Of a stretch of 64,000 nucleotides of DNA, positions 43,989 to 52,255 are shown one piece after another. Origin of the DNA: Pricia mediterranea (GTDB taxonomy: Bacteria > Bacteroidota > Bacteroidia > Flavobacteriales > Flavobacteriaceae); contig NZ_JAVTTP010000001.1 of assembly GCF_032248455.1 (NCBI RefSeq), forward strand, positions 1,796,501 through 1,860,500, in the 5' to 3' direction. The first letter of the stretch is position 1. Each line of letters opens with the position of its first letter. The translations under genes were made by a program, and so were the position numbers. The notes below the pieces were generated by a model. That model saw only the letters and a list, made by a program, of their open reading frames with translations. It searched no databases and was not told where the DNA came from.

Positions 43989-44690
43989 TTGACTGATTTC
44001 TCCGCAGAAGACTTCCTTAATGGCCAAATCTTACTGATCGATAAACCTGCTGGTTGGTCGTCGTTTCAGGCGGTCAACAAGCTCAAATGGGCCATTCGCA
44101 AGAAATTCCAACTTAAAAAAATCAAGATCGGACATGCCGGCACCTTGGACCCCTTGGCAACGGGATTGCTTATCATCTGTACGGGCAAGTTCACCAAAAG
44201 AATCGTCGAGCTACAAGGCTTACAGAAAGAATATACCGGAACGATCACCTTGGGCGCCACTACCCCATCCTATGATCTGGAAACGGAAATCGACAAGACC
44301 TATCCCATTGATCATATTACCCCGGAAATGATTCGCGGGACGGCGACCCGATTGACCGGAACCATCGAACAACGGCCGCCTGTTTTTTCGGCATTGAAAA
44401 AGGATGGAAAACGCCTCTACGAGTACGCCCGCGAAGGCAAGGAAGTCCAGATACAAAAACGAACGGTGACCGTAACGGAGTTCGATATCGTAAAGGTAGC
44501 ACTGCCGGACGTCCATTTTAGAATAGTTTGCAGCAAAGGCACCTATATTCGTAGTCTGGCACACGATTTGGGACATTTATTGGACAACGGCGGCCATTTA
44601 TCGGAGCTGCGAAGAAGCAAGATCGGCGATTACTCCGTAGATAATGCCATCGGGCCCATCGCATTTACAGATAATTTGCTCAGCGATTAA
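43989..44690 (+). CDS. truB: tRNA pseudouridine-55 synthase TruB
   Basis: 233 residues from TTG 43989 (MTDFSAEDFLNG), chosen by comparison with usual flavobacterial N-termini; another TTG at 43968 adds seven residues. It makes pseudouridine 55 in the T-loop of tRNAs. Motifs: LLIDKPAGWSSFQAVNKL, KIGHAGTLDPLATGLL (catalytic Asp in GTLDPLA), RPPVFSALKKDGKRLYEYAREG and CSKGTYIRSLAHDLG. It follows uppP by about 40 bases. Confidence 0.92.
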   Translation: MTDFSAEDFLNGQILLIDKPAGWSSFQAVNKLKWAIRKKFQLKKIKIGHAGTLDPLATGLLIICTGKFTKRIVELQGLQKEYTGTITLGATTPSYDLETEIDKTYPIDHITPEMIRGTATRLTGTIEQRPPVFSALKKDGKRLYEYAREGKEVQIQKRTVTVTEFDIVKVALPDVHFRIVCSKGTYIRSLAHDLGHLLDNGGHLSELRRSKIGDYSVDNAIGPIAFTDNLLSD

Positions 44691-44919
44691 TCTATCACCC
44701 GCTTTAAAAACGGTTCGTCCGGCCCATCGAAGCCAGATCAACACGAGGGGTTCCTACGAGGTAGTTCTTTGGGAAGCCACGAAAAGTGACCTTAAAAAAA
44801 ATGGGCGAAACCATGTCATTTTTTATTATTAAATTGGGTTTACACCCCTAAAACGATGTCTTTTGCGTTCAGTTCAACGATTAATTAAAACATATCTGAT
44901 CGATTTCGGTTATATGGTC

Positions 44920-45642
44920 ATGAACCTTAACCGGAAGCAGCTGTCCTTTTTGATTACCTTTTTTTCGATGTCCATCATAATCCTATCCCTGTACAACATT
45001 CATTTGGGCAAAAAGGAAAAGATGGACGAATATGTTGTGGAGATGCTCTTACAGGATGATGTCGAGGAACTCGAAAAGCAAAAGGAAGAGCTGGAGGAAG
45101 CGCAAGAGAAAGATCCCGTTGAAAGTCATATGGCATACAACGAAGCCATGGACGCCAGTCAGGGAAATCCGGAGGATTTTAAGACCCTCGAAGAACTCAT
45201 GGAAGAACGCGAAGCCGCTGAGGAAGAGAACGACGACCCGTCCGACTTTACGGATGCCGACTATTCCGAACGTATTCGGGAATTCAAAAGGAAACGTCAG
45301 CAAGTCGAGCGACGTCTAGGTGAGAAAGACGCCAAAAAGCAGGAGTACACCAACAACCTCGCCAAACGCCGGACCTCGGTCTCCTTTTCGTTGATCGATC
45401 GTACCGGTTATCGGTTACCGCCCCCGATATACACCTGTATCGAAGGGGGAAAAATCGTAGTAAACATTGAGGTAAATGGCAGCGGAACCGTTATCGACGC
45501 CGATTACAACTCAAATAGTTCGAACACCTCTAATGGCTGTTTGGTAGAAAATGCCATAGCCTATGCCTACAAGGCGCGATTCAGTTCGCACGCCCGAGCC
45601 TCGCAAAAGGGTACGATCACCTATATTTTCCAAGGAAAATAG
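44920..45642 (+). CDS. Single-pass membrane protein with coiled coil and C-terminal TonB-like domain
   Basis: 240 residues from ATG 44920 (MNLNRKQLSFLITFFSMSII); a TTG at 44863 would add 19 residues. One N-terminal membrane helix, a highly charged helical middle (about 35-155, Glu/Lys rich), and a C-terminal domain of about 80 residues with VSFSLIDRTGYRLPPPIYTC, GKIVVNIEVNGSGTVIDADY and KGTITYIF, which resembles the TonB/energy-transducer C-domain. Located after truB; probably an envelope-spanning protein. Not a full TonB, since no Pro-rich span is seen. Confidence 0.65.
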   Translation: MNLNRKQLSFLITFFSMSIIILSLYNIHLGKKEKMDEYVVEMLLQDDVEELEKQKEELEEAQEKDPVESHMAYNEAMDASQGNPEDFKTLEELMEEREAAEEENDDPSDFTDADYSERIREFKRKRQQVERRLGEKDAKKQEYTNNLAKRRTSVSFSLIDRTGYRLPPPIYTCIEGGKIVVNIEVNGSGTVIDADYNSNSSNTSNGCLVENAIAYAYKARFSSHARASQKGTITYIFQGK

Positions 45643-45695
45643 CGGGTATTGGCCCGCATCTCGACCAAGTTTGTCCGAATCGACAAATCCTGGCT

Positions 45696-46334
45696 TTATG
45701 GTTTGGGCAGTAATGCCGTTATTTCCCGAAGTATCGTCTGCCCTTTATCCTTATTGTACCACTGCTGGAGTTCCTCTTTGAGTTCGGGTAAAATTTCACC
45801 GTGTCGCTCCTTATGGTCCAACACCAGTTGAGCGGCCGGTAGAGGTCGCGGACCCCAAACAGCAAAGGGAATATACTTGTCCTCCGGTCGGGTCGCTCCG
45901 GCATCCAAGAAAATCAACTTCGGAATCGACATAGCCCCGTTGGTCAGAAATCGGTTCATCAATCCGGTGTTCTCGTCCCGTAGCAAAACTTTAAAGGATA
46001 TATTATCGTTGAGGTCCGCTACCTTGTTCATTACGGGCAAACTCGGCGCGGCATCGCCACACCAGCTTTCGGTCAAAACCAATAGCGTTATTTGTCTGGA
46101 AACGGACGCTATCTCCGCACGGATATCGGCATCTACCTTGACGGTCTTATCAAAGCGCCTCATCCGTCTATCGTTCATAAGGGTGTAATTGGCCAAGTCG
46201 TCGGTCTGTTCGGGGCCGGTCGATCCGCCCTCAGCTGTCAATTGCGCTACCAATTTACGATAATCGGCATACGACAGGGCCTTCGATAGGGCCTCCTCGA
46301 TGAGCGATTCGGTAGTTTTTTCCGTGGTCTGCAT
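45696..46334 (-). CDS. Thioredoxin-like protein (Thioredoxin_9 type)
   Basis: 212 residues, no signal peptide. The thioredoxin-like core starts at LLVLTESWCGDAAPSLPVMNKVA, where the active-site place reads WCGDA (one Cys only, so no CXXC), followed by PKLIFLDAG with the cis-Pro. Single-Cys WCGDA proteins are common in Bacteroidota; they may be peroxidase or thiol-transfer proteins. A perfect -7 box lies 31 bases upstream. Confidence 0.82.
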   Translation of the reverse strand: MQTTEKTTESLIEEALSKALSYADYRKLVAQLTAEGGSTGPEQTDDLANYTLMNDRRMRRFDKTVKVDADIRAEIASVSRQITLLVLTESWCGDAAPSLPVMNKVADLNDNISFKVLLRDENTGLMNRFLTNGAMSIPKLIFLDAGATRPEDKYIPFAVWGPRPLPAAQLVLDHKERHGEILPELKEELQQWYNKDKGQTILREITALLPKP

Positions 46335-46364
46335 TGCAGTGTATTTTTTTTAGATTCAAAAGAT

Positions 46365-46372
46365 CAAAAATA
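46365..46372 (-). promoter_or_regulatory. Flavobacterial -7 box of the thioredoxin-like gene
   Basis: TATTTTTG on the minus strand, a perfect match, 30 bases before the ATG. Confidence 0.5.
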
Positions 46373-46395
46373 AAGGAATTCAGTGAATCTATAAG

Positions 46396-46403
46396 TAACT
46401 TTG
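46396..46403 (+). promoter_or_regulatory. Flavobacterial -7 box before tag
   Basis: TAACTTTG, a perfect match, 70 bases before the tag ATG, giving a leader of about 65 bases. Confidence 0.4.
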
Positions 46404-46473
46404 GTTACAATAGACATACGGGATAACAATAGCCAGATTGGGCCAACACCCGTAGTCATCCTAGGTAACGCGT

Positions 46474-47037
46474 ATGAAAAAACAAAGATGTTTTTGGTGT
46501 CTGGGCGATGCGCTCTACGAGAAGTATCATGACGAGGAATGGGGCGTCCCCGTACGGGACGATGCCACCCTTTTCGAATTTTTGGTACTGGAAACCTTTC
46601 AAGCGGGATTGAGCTGGATTACCATCCTTCGGAAACGGGAAAACTTCAGAAAGGCTTTTGACAATTTTGACTATAAAAAAATTGCATCCTACGATGAAAC
46701 CAAAATCGCTTCGCTCTTACAGGATGCAGGAATTGTAAGAAACAAGTTAAAGGTACGCGCCACGGTTACCAATGCTCAAGCTTTTCTTAGCGTACAAAAA
46801 GAATTCGGCAGTTTTAGCGATTATATTTGGGGGTTTGTGGAGGGACAGCCCATTAAGAACAGGGTGGTGAACTATAAGGATGCCCCCGCCACCACGCAAA
46901 TTTCCGATGCGCTGAGTAAAGACCTCAAGAAAAAAGGATTCAAATTTGTCGGAAGCACCGTCATCTACGCCCATATGCAGGCCACGGGAATGGTTAACGA
47001 CCACGAAATCGACTGTTTTCGATATGACGAGGTTTAA
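46474..47037 (+). CDS. tag: DNA-3-methyladenine glycosylase I
   Basis: 187 residues. It cuts out 3-methyladenine from alkylated DNA (base excision repair). Family marks: RCFWCLGDALYEKYHDEEWG (zinc and substrate residues), FEFLVLETFQAGLSWITILRKRENFR, and the C-terminal FKFVGSTVIYAHMQATGMVNDHE with His and Cys zinc ligands. Single gene, transcribed away from the thioredoxin-like gene. Confidence 0.92.
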   Translation: MKKQRCFWCLGDALYEKYHDEEWGVPVRDDATLFEFLVLETFQAGLSWITILRKRENFRKAFDNFDYKKIASYDETKIASLLQDAGIVRNKLKVRATVTNAQAFLSVQKEFGSFSDYIWGFVEGQPIKNRVVNYKDAPATTQISDALSKDLKKKGFKFVGSTVIYAHMQATGMVNDHEIDCFRYDEV

Positions 47038-47225
47038 AGAGATCATATGTCGACGGTTTAAAGCTGCTAATACTTGTCCATCATGCAACCGCTTACCGAC
47101 TAAGTCCTTGAACGATAGGCTGCAAATGTTAGAAATGTTGACTTCTTTCAACAGAACGGACAGTTAGCGCAAAACAATTTGTCCTACGCCCTAAGTCTTA
47201 CGGTCCGATTTCCGTTCAGCGCCAT

Positions 47226-47894
47226 CTATCGCTGCTTCCTTAAAAGCGCTACAAACTCTTTCCTTGAAATTTCCTCGGCGCCTAAACTTGCCAGATGCCG
47301 GGTATATACCTGACAGTCGATCAAGGCGTAATTTTGGGATTCCAGTTCTTGGGCAAGTTTTATAAATGCGAATTTTGAGGCATTGCTGACCTCACTGAAC
47401 ATGCTTTCGCCGCAAAAGACGTGGCCGAGGTCGATGCCGTACAATCCTCCCACTAGACGGTTTCCCTCCCATACTTCATACGATTTGGCATGGCCTTTTC
47501 GATGGAGCTCGATGTAAGCTTCCCTCATCCCGGGGGTAATCCAAGTACCCTTCTGGCCCGTTCTTTTGATACGGGAGCATCGTTCGATAACGGCTTCAAA
47601 ACAAGTATTCCGGGTCAATCGAAACCGTCCATTTTTTAATACCTTCCACATACTTTTCGAGATTTTTATCTGATGCGGAAACAAGACCATTCGCGGATCG
47701 GGGCTCCACCACATGATCGGGGATTCGCTATCGAACCACGGGAAGATACCGTTCTTGTAGGCCAACATTAGCCGTTCGGGAGATAGGTCGCCCCCTACGG
47801 CAAGCAGACCTTCGGAATTGGCGTTTTCTACAGACGGAAATTGAAGACGATCGGTAAGAAAAAACAAGGGGCGATATTCGTGGTTATGGCTCAT
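47226..47894 (-). CDS. aat: Leucyl/phenylalanyl-tRNA-protein transferase
   Basis: 222 residues. It adds Leu or Phe from tRNA to proteins with N-terminal Arg or Lys, marking them for ClpAP (N-end rule). Motifs: GLLAVGGDLSPERLMLAYKNGIFPW, WWSPDPRMVL, GTWITPGMREAYIELHRKGHAKSYEVW, and GLYGIDLGHVFCGESMFS. Complete in length. Confidence 0.93.
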   Translation of the reverse strand: MSHNHEYRPLFFLTDRLQFPSVENANSEGLLAVGGDLSPERLMLAYKNGIFPWFDSESPIMWWSPDPRMVLFPHQIKISKSMWKVLKNGRFRLTRNTCFEAVIERCSRIKRTGQKGTWITPGMREAYIELHRKGHAKSYEVWEGNRLVGGLYGIDLGHVFCGESMFSEVSNASKFAFIKLAQELESQNYALIDCQVYTRHLASLGAEEISRKEFVALLRKQR

Positions 47895-47939
47895 AATCTA
47901 ATTCCCTTAAATTTAATGAATCACGGATAGTAGGCGTAA

Positions 47940-47980
47940 AAAAAGGCCCGCCGGATTTTTAAAATCGGGCGGACCTTTTA
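47940..47980 (-). terminator. Terminator of the DUF3127 gene (bidirectional shape)
   Basis: AAAGG-x-CCGCC-x-GAT pairs with ATC-x-GGCGG-x-CCTTT around a short AT loop, with A-rich and T-rich flanks. It lies between the end of the DUF3127 gene and the start of aat on the same strand. Confidence 0.7.
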
Positions 47981-48024
47981 GTTTGGAGAGCCTTTAAAGG
48001 TCTCATCGTACATCGTGCGCTAAC

Positions 48025-48402
48025 TTAAAACGGCAGATCGTCGTGATCTTCCTCATTTAAATTATCAGCGGGCGTAAAGGCCTCCGCGGGCGGGACCGGC
48101 GGTGCGGCATTGTCACCCTGAGCGGCCTGAAGATTTTCGATACGCCAACCCTGGATGGAATTGAAATATTTAACCTCGCCCTGGGGGTTGGTCCACTCCC
48201 GGCCCCGTAGGTTAATGCTGATTTTTACGTTTTGGCCGACATTGTAGTTGTTCAACAGGTCGGTCTTGTCCTGCACAAACTCTATCGCCAGATGCTGGGG
48301 GTATTGCTCTTCGGTGGTCAGGATAACTTCCCGCTTTCTAAAACCGTTGTTCCCGTATTCCTTGGTCTCGTCGATCTTCTTTATTTTTCCTTCTACTTCC
48401 AT
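48025..48402 (-). CDS. DUF3127 protein (OB-fold-like, possible single-strand DNA binding)
   Basis: 125 residues. An OB-like beta domain (about 1-90: MEVEGKIKKIDETKEYGNNGF, QHLAIEFVQDKTDLLNNYNVGQ, VKISINLRGREWTNPQGEVKYF) followed by a disordered tail ending in the acidic DHDDLPF. This tail resembles the SSB C-terminal tip (DDDIPF), which binds repair proteins. Known as DUF3127 in Bacteroidota; the SSB-like role is my inference from the tip and fold. Confidence 0.8.
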   Translation of the reverse strand: MEVEGKIKKIDETKEYGNNGFRKREVILTTEEQYPQHLAIEFVQDKTDLLNNYNVGQNVKISINLRGREWTNPQGEVKYFNSIQGWRIENLQAAQGDNAAPPVPPAEAFTPADNLNEEDHDDLPF

Positions 48403-48592
48403 GACTATGAATTATATGTTAACTAAAATTTGAAGTTTTAAAATTAGGCGTATTGCCTCGATCAACCTAATAAAATAGCCTCAAGTTATCACAAAAAATA
48501 AACAGGTGGCGAGCCCAAGGTCCAAAGGTCGATAAAGCCTCATCGCTGCGGACGACCCCATCTAAATCAATTTACTTTAGGCCAATTTACGT

Positions 48593-48600
48593 TATCTTTG
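48593..48600 (+). promoter_or_regulatory. Flavobacterial -7 box of the histidine kinase gene
   Basis: TATCTTTG, a perfect match, 49 bases before ATG 48650. Confidence 0.5.
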
Positions 48601-48649
48601 CCGGGCATAAACCCTTGATGGCCTAGGCCGCAAAAGATACGTCTACGGG

Positions 48650-49813
48650 ATGAATTTTAATCCTAAAAATAAATCCTCCAATATTATTTTGTTGATAGCG
48701 TCTTTCGTTATCGTTAGTCTTATTCTTTGGAATACGAATAGTTTTTTTAAGAAATTCAAGGAAGAGGAACGCCTCAAGATGGAAATCTGGGCGACCGCGC
48801 AATCGGAATTCCAGCAGTCTTCGGAAGATTCGGATCTCGGCAACCTGCATCTCAAGGTCTTTCAAAACAATCGATCGACCCCGATGATCCTGGTCAACAA
48901 AGATGGCTCGACCAAAACCAATAATATGGATTCCGAAGAGGAACTGGGTTCCAGCGAGATACAAAAACTGATTAAAAAATACAGCAAGGAGAATGTTCCG
49001 ATAGCCATCGAGCAGCAGGGCGAGCACCTAGCCACCCTTTATTACGGCAATTCGGAAGTGCTCAATAAACTAAAATACTATCCCATAGCGCTTTTGCTCA
49101 TCATTTTCTTGTTCGGCGCGGTTATCTTCTTTTTCTTTAAGACGAACAAGGCCTCGGAACAGAACAGGCTTTGGGCCGGAATGGCCAAGGAAACCGCGCA
49201 TCAGATCGGTACGCCCCTCTCATCGTTGCTTGGTTGGAACGAGCTGTTGAAAATGGAAAATATCAATCCGGAGATTACGAAAGAAATTGAAAAGGACATC
49301 GACCGGTTGCAAACGATTACGGAGCGTTTCTCGAAAATCGGATCCCTGCCCAAGCTCGATGAGCACGATGTGGTTAAGGAAACCAGGGATGCCTACGACT
49401 ATTTAAATGCCCGCAGTTCGAAATTGATCAATTTTTCGTTCCGCTCACAGATAGAAAGTAGGCCGGTTTTACTGAACCGGGCATTATATCATTGGACCAT
49501 TGAAAACCTGGTGAAAAACGGAATCGACGCCATGAAGGGCAAAGGAGATATTACGGTCGAAATCCTTTCCAATGGTAAGAACGTACTTATACAGGTTGCC
49601 GATACCGGCCAGGGCATTCCGAAACGTGATTTTCAGGCTATATTCGAACCTGGTGTCACTTCCAAGAAGCGAGGTTGGGGATTGGGACTGTCTTTGGTAA
49701 AGAGAATTATTGAAGAGTACCACAGGGGTAAAATCAAAGTACTTTCGTCGAGCGAAAAAGGTACCGTGATGCAGATATCGCTATTGGGGTGCAGGTCGAA
49801 GAATTTAGATTGA
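48650..49813 (+). CDS. Membrane sensor histidine kinase
   Basis: 387 residues with two membrane helices (about 12-32 and 145-163) and an extracytoplasmic loop between. The H box is AKETAHQIGTPLSSLLGW, with the phosphorylated His in AHQIGTP, followed by the ATPase domain (N box NLVKNGIDAMKGKG, DTGQGIPKRDF, F box IFEPGVTSKKRGWGLGLSLVKRI). No response regulator gene is adjacent, so it is an orphan kinase; its signal is unknown. The zinc-ribbon gene follows 62 bases later. Confidence 0.87.
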   Translation: MNFNPKNKSSNIILLIASFVIVSLILWNTNSFFKKFKEEERLKMEIWATAQSEFQQSSEDSDLGNLHLKVFQNNRSTPMILVNKDGSTKTNNMDSEEELGSSEIQKLIKKYSKENVPIAIEQQGEHLATLYYGNSEVLNKLKYYPIALLLIIFLFGAVIFFFFKTNKASEQNRLWAGMAKETAHQIGTPLSSLLGWNELLKMENINPEITKEIEKDIDRLQTITERFSKIGSLPKLDEHDVVKETRDAYDYLNARSSKLINFSFRSQIESRPVLLNRALYHWTIENLVKNGIDAMKGKGDITVEILSNGKNVLIQVADTGQGIPKRDFQAIFEPGVTSKKRGWGLGLSLVKRIIEEYHRGKIKVLSSSEKGTVMQISLLGCRSKNLD

Positions 49814-49875
49814 GCTTGACTTGTAACCCATACCTTAAAGTAGTACTGAATTTTACCTTATTTTAGTAGATAGTT

Positions 49876-50232
49876 ATGGCAGACGAAAAACTGGTTACGA
49901 TAAAACAGGCGAACATGACGAACAATTGTCCGGAATGTTTCAATCAAGACCTGACGCTTTCGTTTTTTCAAAAGCACCGGTATGGGAGGTTATCCCACAG
50001 AACAACCGGCGAGGTGACCCATCAGCTGGTATGCAATACCTGTGGCTCGACCATATATCCCGTCAAATGGACAGACGATATCGAGCGTACATTTGAGTAT
50101 TACCAAAAAATGGTGATGCCGGAAAAAGCTTCCCTGCGATTTACGAGTCTATTTTGGATTATAATGTTGGTGCTTATCGTTGTGGTGGGGGCGGGCGTCT
50201 ATATCTTTATCAAACGGGATGCTATTTTCTGA
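49876..50232 (+). CDS. Zinc-ribbon protein with C-terminal membrane anchor
   Basis: 118 residues. Two CxxC pairs (NNCPECFN and CNTCGST) form a zinc ribbon, then a helical part and one C-terminal membrane helix (FWIIMLVLIVVVGAGVYIFI). No family recognised. It may anchor a cytoplasmic zinc-ribbon to the membrane; placed after an orphan histidine kinase on the same strand. Confidence 0.65.
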   Translation: MADEKLVTIKQANMTNNCPECFNQDLTLSFFQKHRYGRLSHRTTGEVTHQLVCNTCGSTIYPVKWTDDIERTFEYYQKMVMPEKASLRFTSLFWIIMLVLIVVVGAGVYIFIKRDAIF

Positions 50233-50370
50233 TCTGTAGGTTTTTATGTTTAGACCACGGATATAGTATTGCATACACGTTCATTTGAACACCGGTTTAC
50301 GGAGCTTAGGTGAAAAGCAAAGGCCGAAGAAACGAGTTTAAGGGTTTAGGACATCAAAACAACTACCGGC

Positions 50371-50766
50371 CTAAATGGAAAGTTTAGCCCGGATTTGCTC
50401 TGCTGTGGCCTTGAATTCCTGTTCGCTCATCGATACCTTGTTTTGAAAGCTGGCGTCGCCCATTCCGTTGAGGGGAATCAAATGCACGTGTACGTGCGGC
50501 ACTTCAAGTCCGATAACGCTTATGCCTACCCTCTTGCAATCGATGGCCGCCTCGATGGCCTGGCCCACTTTTCTTGAAAAGGCCATAAGCCCCATATAGG
50601 TCGTTTCGTCAAGATCAAGAATCTTGTCCACTTCCTTTTTTGGGATGCAGAGGGTGTGGCCCTTGGTATTGGGATCGATGTCCAGAAAGGCAAAAAACTC
50701 GTCGTTTTCCGCAATTTTATAGCAGGGAATTTTGCCATTTATGATTTTAGTAAAAATGCTTGCCAT
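50371..50766 (-). CDS. HIT-family nucleotide hydrolase
   Basis: 131 residues, the Hint-like branch: FTKIINGKIPCYKIAEND at the N-terminus, and the catalytic triad VPHVHVHLIPL (His-x-His-x-His). It hydrolyses nucleoside phosphoramidates or dinucleoside polyphosphates. It lies 55 bases after greA on the same strand, probably in one transcript. Confidence 0.9.
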   Translation of the reverse strand: MASIFTKIINGKIPCYKIAENDEFFAFLDIDPNTKGHTLCIPKKEVDKILDLDETTYMGLMAFSRKVGQAIEAAIDCKRVGISVIGLEVPHVHVHLIPLNGMGDASFQNKVSMSEQEFKATAEQIRAKLSI

Positions 50767-50821
50767 AATAAAGGTTCAAGGTTGAAGTTCGAGGTTTAAC
50801 GTATGCCAGGTGCAAACATTA

Positions 50822-51295
50822 TTATCTTGTGATTTCTAGAATATCGAATTTTAAAGTCCCGTTCGGCACGTTGATTTCCGCAGTATCCCCCACTTTTTTG
50901 CCCAGAAGGCCCTTTCCGATGGGAGAGCTTACCGATATCTTGCCCGATTTCAGATCCGCTTCGCTTTCAGCCACAAGGGTGTATTTCATTTCGGCCCCGT
51001 TGTTATGGTTCTTTAGTTTTACGGTAGATAGCACCAAAACTTTTGAGGTATCGAGTTGCGATTCATCAATAACTCGGGCGTTTGAAAGGGTTTCCTCCAT
51101 TTTCGAAATCTTCAGCTCCAGCAGCCCTTGGGCTTCCTTTGCGGCATCATATTCCGCATTCTCCGACAAATCGCCCTTATCGCGGGCCTCCCCGATGGCT
51201 CGTGAAGCTTTAGGGCGCTCTACATCCTTCAGATGCTTTAAGTCATCCCTCAATTTTTTTATTCCCTCTTCTGTGTAATAAGATACCTTGCTCAT
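50822..51295 (-). CDS. greA: Transcription elongation factor GreA
   Basis: 157 residues. N-terminal coiled coil (YYTEEGIKKLRDDLKHLKD, GEARDKGDLSENAEYDAAKEAQG with the acidic tip that enters the RNA polymerase channel) and C-terminal FKBP-like domain (SSPIGKGLLGKKVGDTAEINVPNG). It rescues backtracked RNA polymerase by stimulating RNA cleavage. Start ATG at 51295. Confidence 0.94.
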   Translation of the reverse strand: MSKVSYYTEEGIKKLRDDLKHLKDVERPKASRAIGEARDKGDLSENAEYDAAKEAQGLLELKISKMEETLSNARVIDESQLDTSKVLVLSTVKLKNHNNGAEMKYTLVAESEADLKSGKISVSSPIGKGLLGKKVGDTAEINVPNGTLKFDILEITR

Positions 51296-51423
51296 GATAC
51301 TTTCATTAAATATGTGACGAACAGATGTAGGAAATCACTTGAACTATGTCGATTGAAGAAAATCGAATGACATATTTCAAGAGTTCCCTTAAGTAAACTA
51401 AGATCAGTTCAATGCATAAAGAA

Positions 51424-51472
51424 AAATCCTCTATGTAGGCCGTAGTAAAGCCGGCTTTTTTAGAGAGGATTT
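51424..51472. other. Imperfect long inverted repeat upstream of the Rieske-like gene
   Basis: AAATCCTCT (51424-51432) and AGAGGATTT (51464-51472) pair perfectly, enclosing GGCCGTAGTAAAGCCGGC-like inner sequence with TTTTTT. It is in the 197-base space between the divergent greA and Rieske-like genes; a bidirectional terminator or RNA leader is possible. Confidence 0.45.
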
Positions 51473-51522
51473 AACGCAAAGATACATAATTTTTGCACAC
51501 TTTTGCCTTTCATCGACAAACT

Positions 51523-51960
51523 ATGCTGCGTATTCTATCTTTTATTTTGTTGGCAACCTTATTTTCCTGCGACAATGACCGCGGTAACCGAAACCCGTTT
51601 TTACAGGAAATAGGGTTTCGCTACGACATGAACCTGAACCTGCCCTTATACAATCCGCTGAAAACTATCGGCAGGGCAGTTTTGGTGGACAATGCCGGTG
51701 TGGGTACCAAAGGTTTTTTTGTAATCCAGTCGGGCATCGGGCAATACCGCGCTTTCGAGGCCAGCTGCCCCAACCATGTGCCCAATGAGTGTTCGACCCT
51801 AGTACTCGATGGCGTGAACGCAAACTGTTCTTGCGAGGGTTATGAATACAACCTCTTTACCGGTCAGCTGATCAACCGGCCCGACGATGGCAACCGCTAC
51901 TACGATATGCTCGAATATCGGGCGACAATAAATGGGAATGTGGTGGTCGTATCAAATTGA
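51523..51960 (+). CDS. Rieske-like lipoprotein
   Basis: 145 residues from ATG 51523; the frame opens earlier at a TTG (51493) that falls in a TAATTTTTG-like promoter. The signal peptide MLRILSFILLATLFSC has a lipobox Cys. The core SCPNHVPNECSTLV...CSCEGYEYNLFTGQ resembles a Rieske [2Fe-2S] centre (C-x-H and C-x2-H), but in the second half the site reads CSCEGYEY, with Tyr in the usual His place. So a normal cluster is doubtful. Such proteins occur in many flavobacteria; function unknown. Confidence 0.65.
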   Translation: MLRILSFILLATLFSCDNDRGNRNPFLQEIGFRYDMNLNLPLYNPLKTIGRAVLVDNAGVGTKGFFVIQSGIGQYRAFEASCPNHVPNECSTLVLDGVNANCSCEGYEYNLFTGQLINRPDDGNRYYDMLEYRATINGNVVVVSN

Positions 51961-52089
51961 AGGATGGAGTGTTCTTACCTGGGATAAACCGCTCGCGGAA
52001 CGATGTGCCAAAAGGAAGTTTCTACCCTGCAAATTGGAGTTAACCCTGGCCCCTTTGACCATTGGAGTGTCCCGTCGATGGAAAAAGGA

Positions 52090-52141
52090 CTTTCGTCATT
52101 TGGTCTAATTGACCAGCATTATTTTTTTTACAGAAATAATG
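52090..52141 (-). repeat. Possible diverged copy of the intergenic repeat
   Basis: Read on the minus strand it has CATTATTTCTGT and, 24 bases later, GACCAA-xx-GACGAAAG, the same two ends as copies 1 and 2 but with an A-rich, different middle. It lies in the 295-base space between the Rieske-like and Gfo/Idh/MocA genes, where no gene is visible. Confidence 0.4.
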
Positions 52142-52255
52142 TTGGAACCAAAAAGACAGGCGGAGTATTCGTATAAACGGATCGGCATCCAAAACAGGAT
52201 TTTAGGGATAACTTTGGGAACAAATTAAAATTGGAAGACAAAGCTGCCATGCCCC

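Noticed and set aside
50767-50821. TTCAAGGTTGAAGTTCGAGG-like words, also seen near 63470-63500
   Set aside because: Short, degenerate direct repeats common in AT-rich spacers; not enough to call an element.
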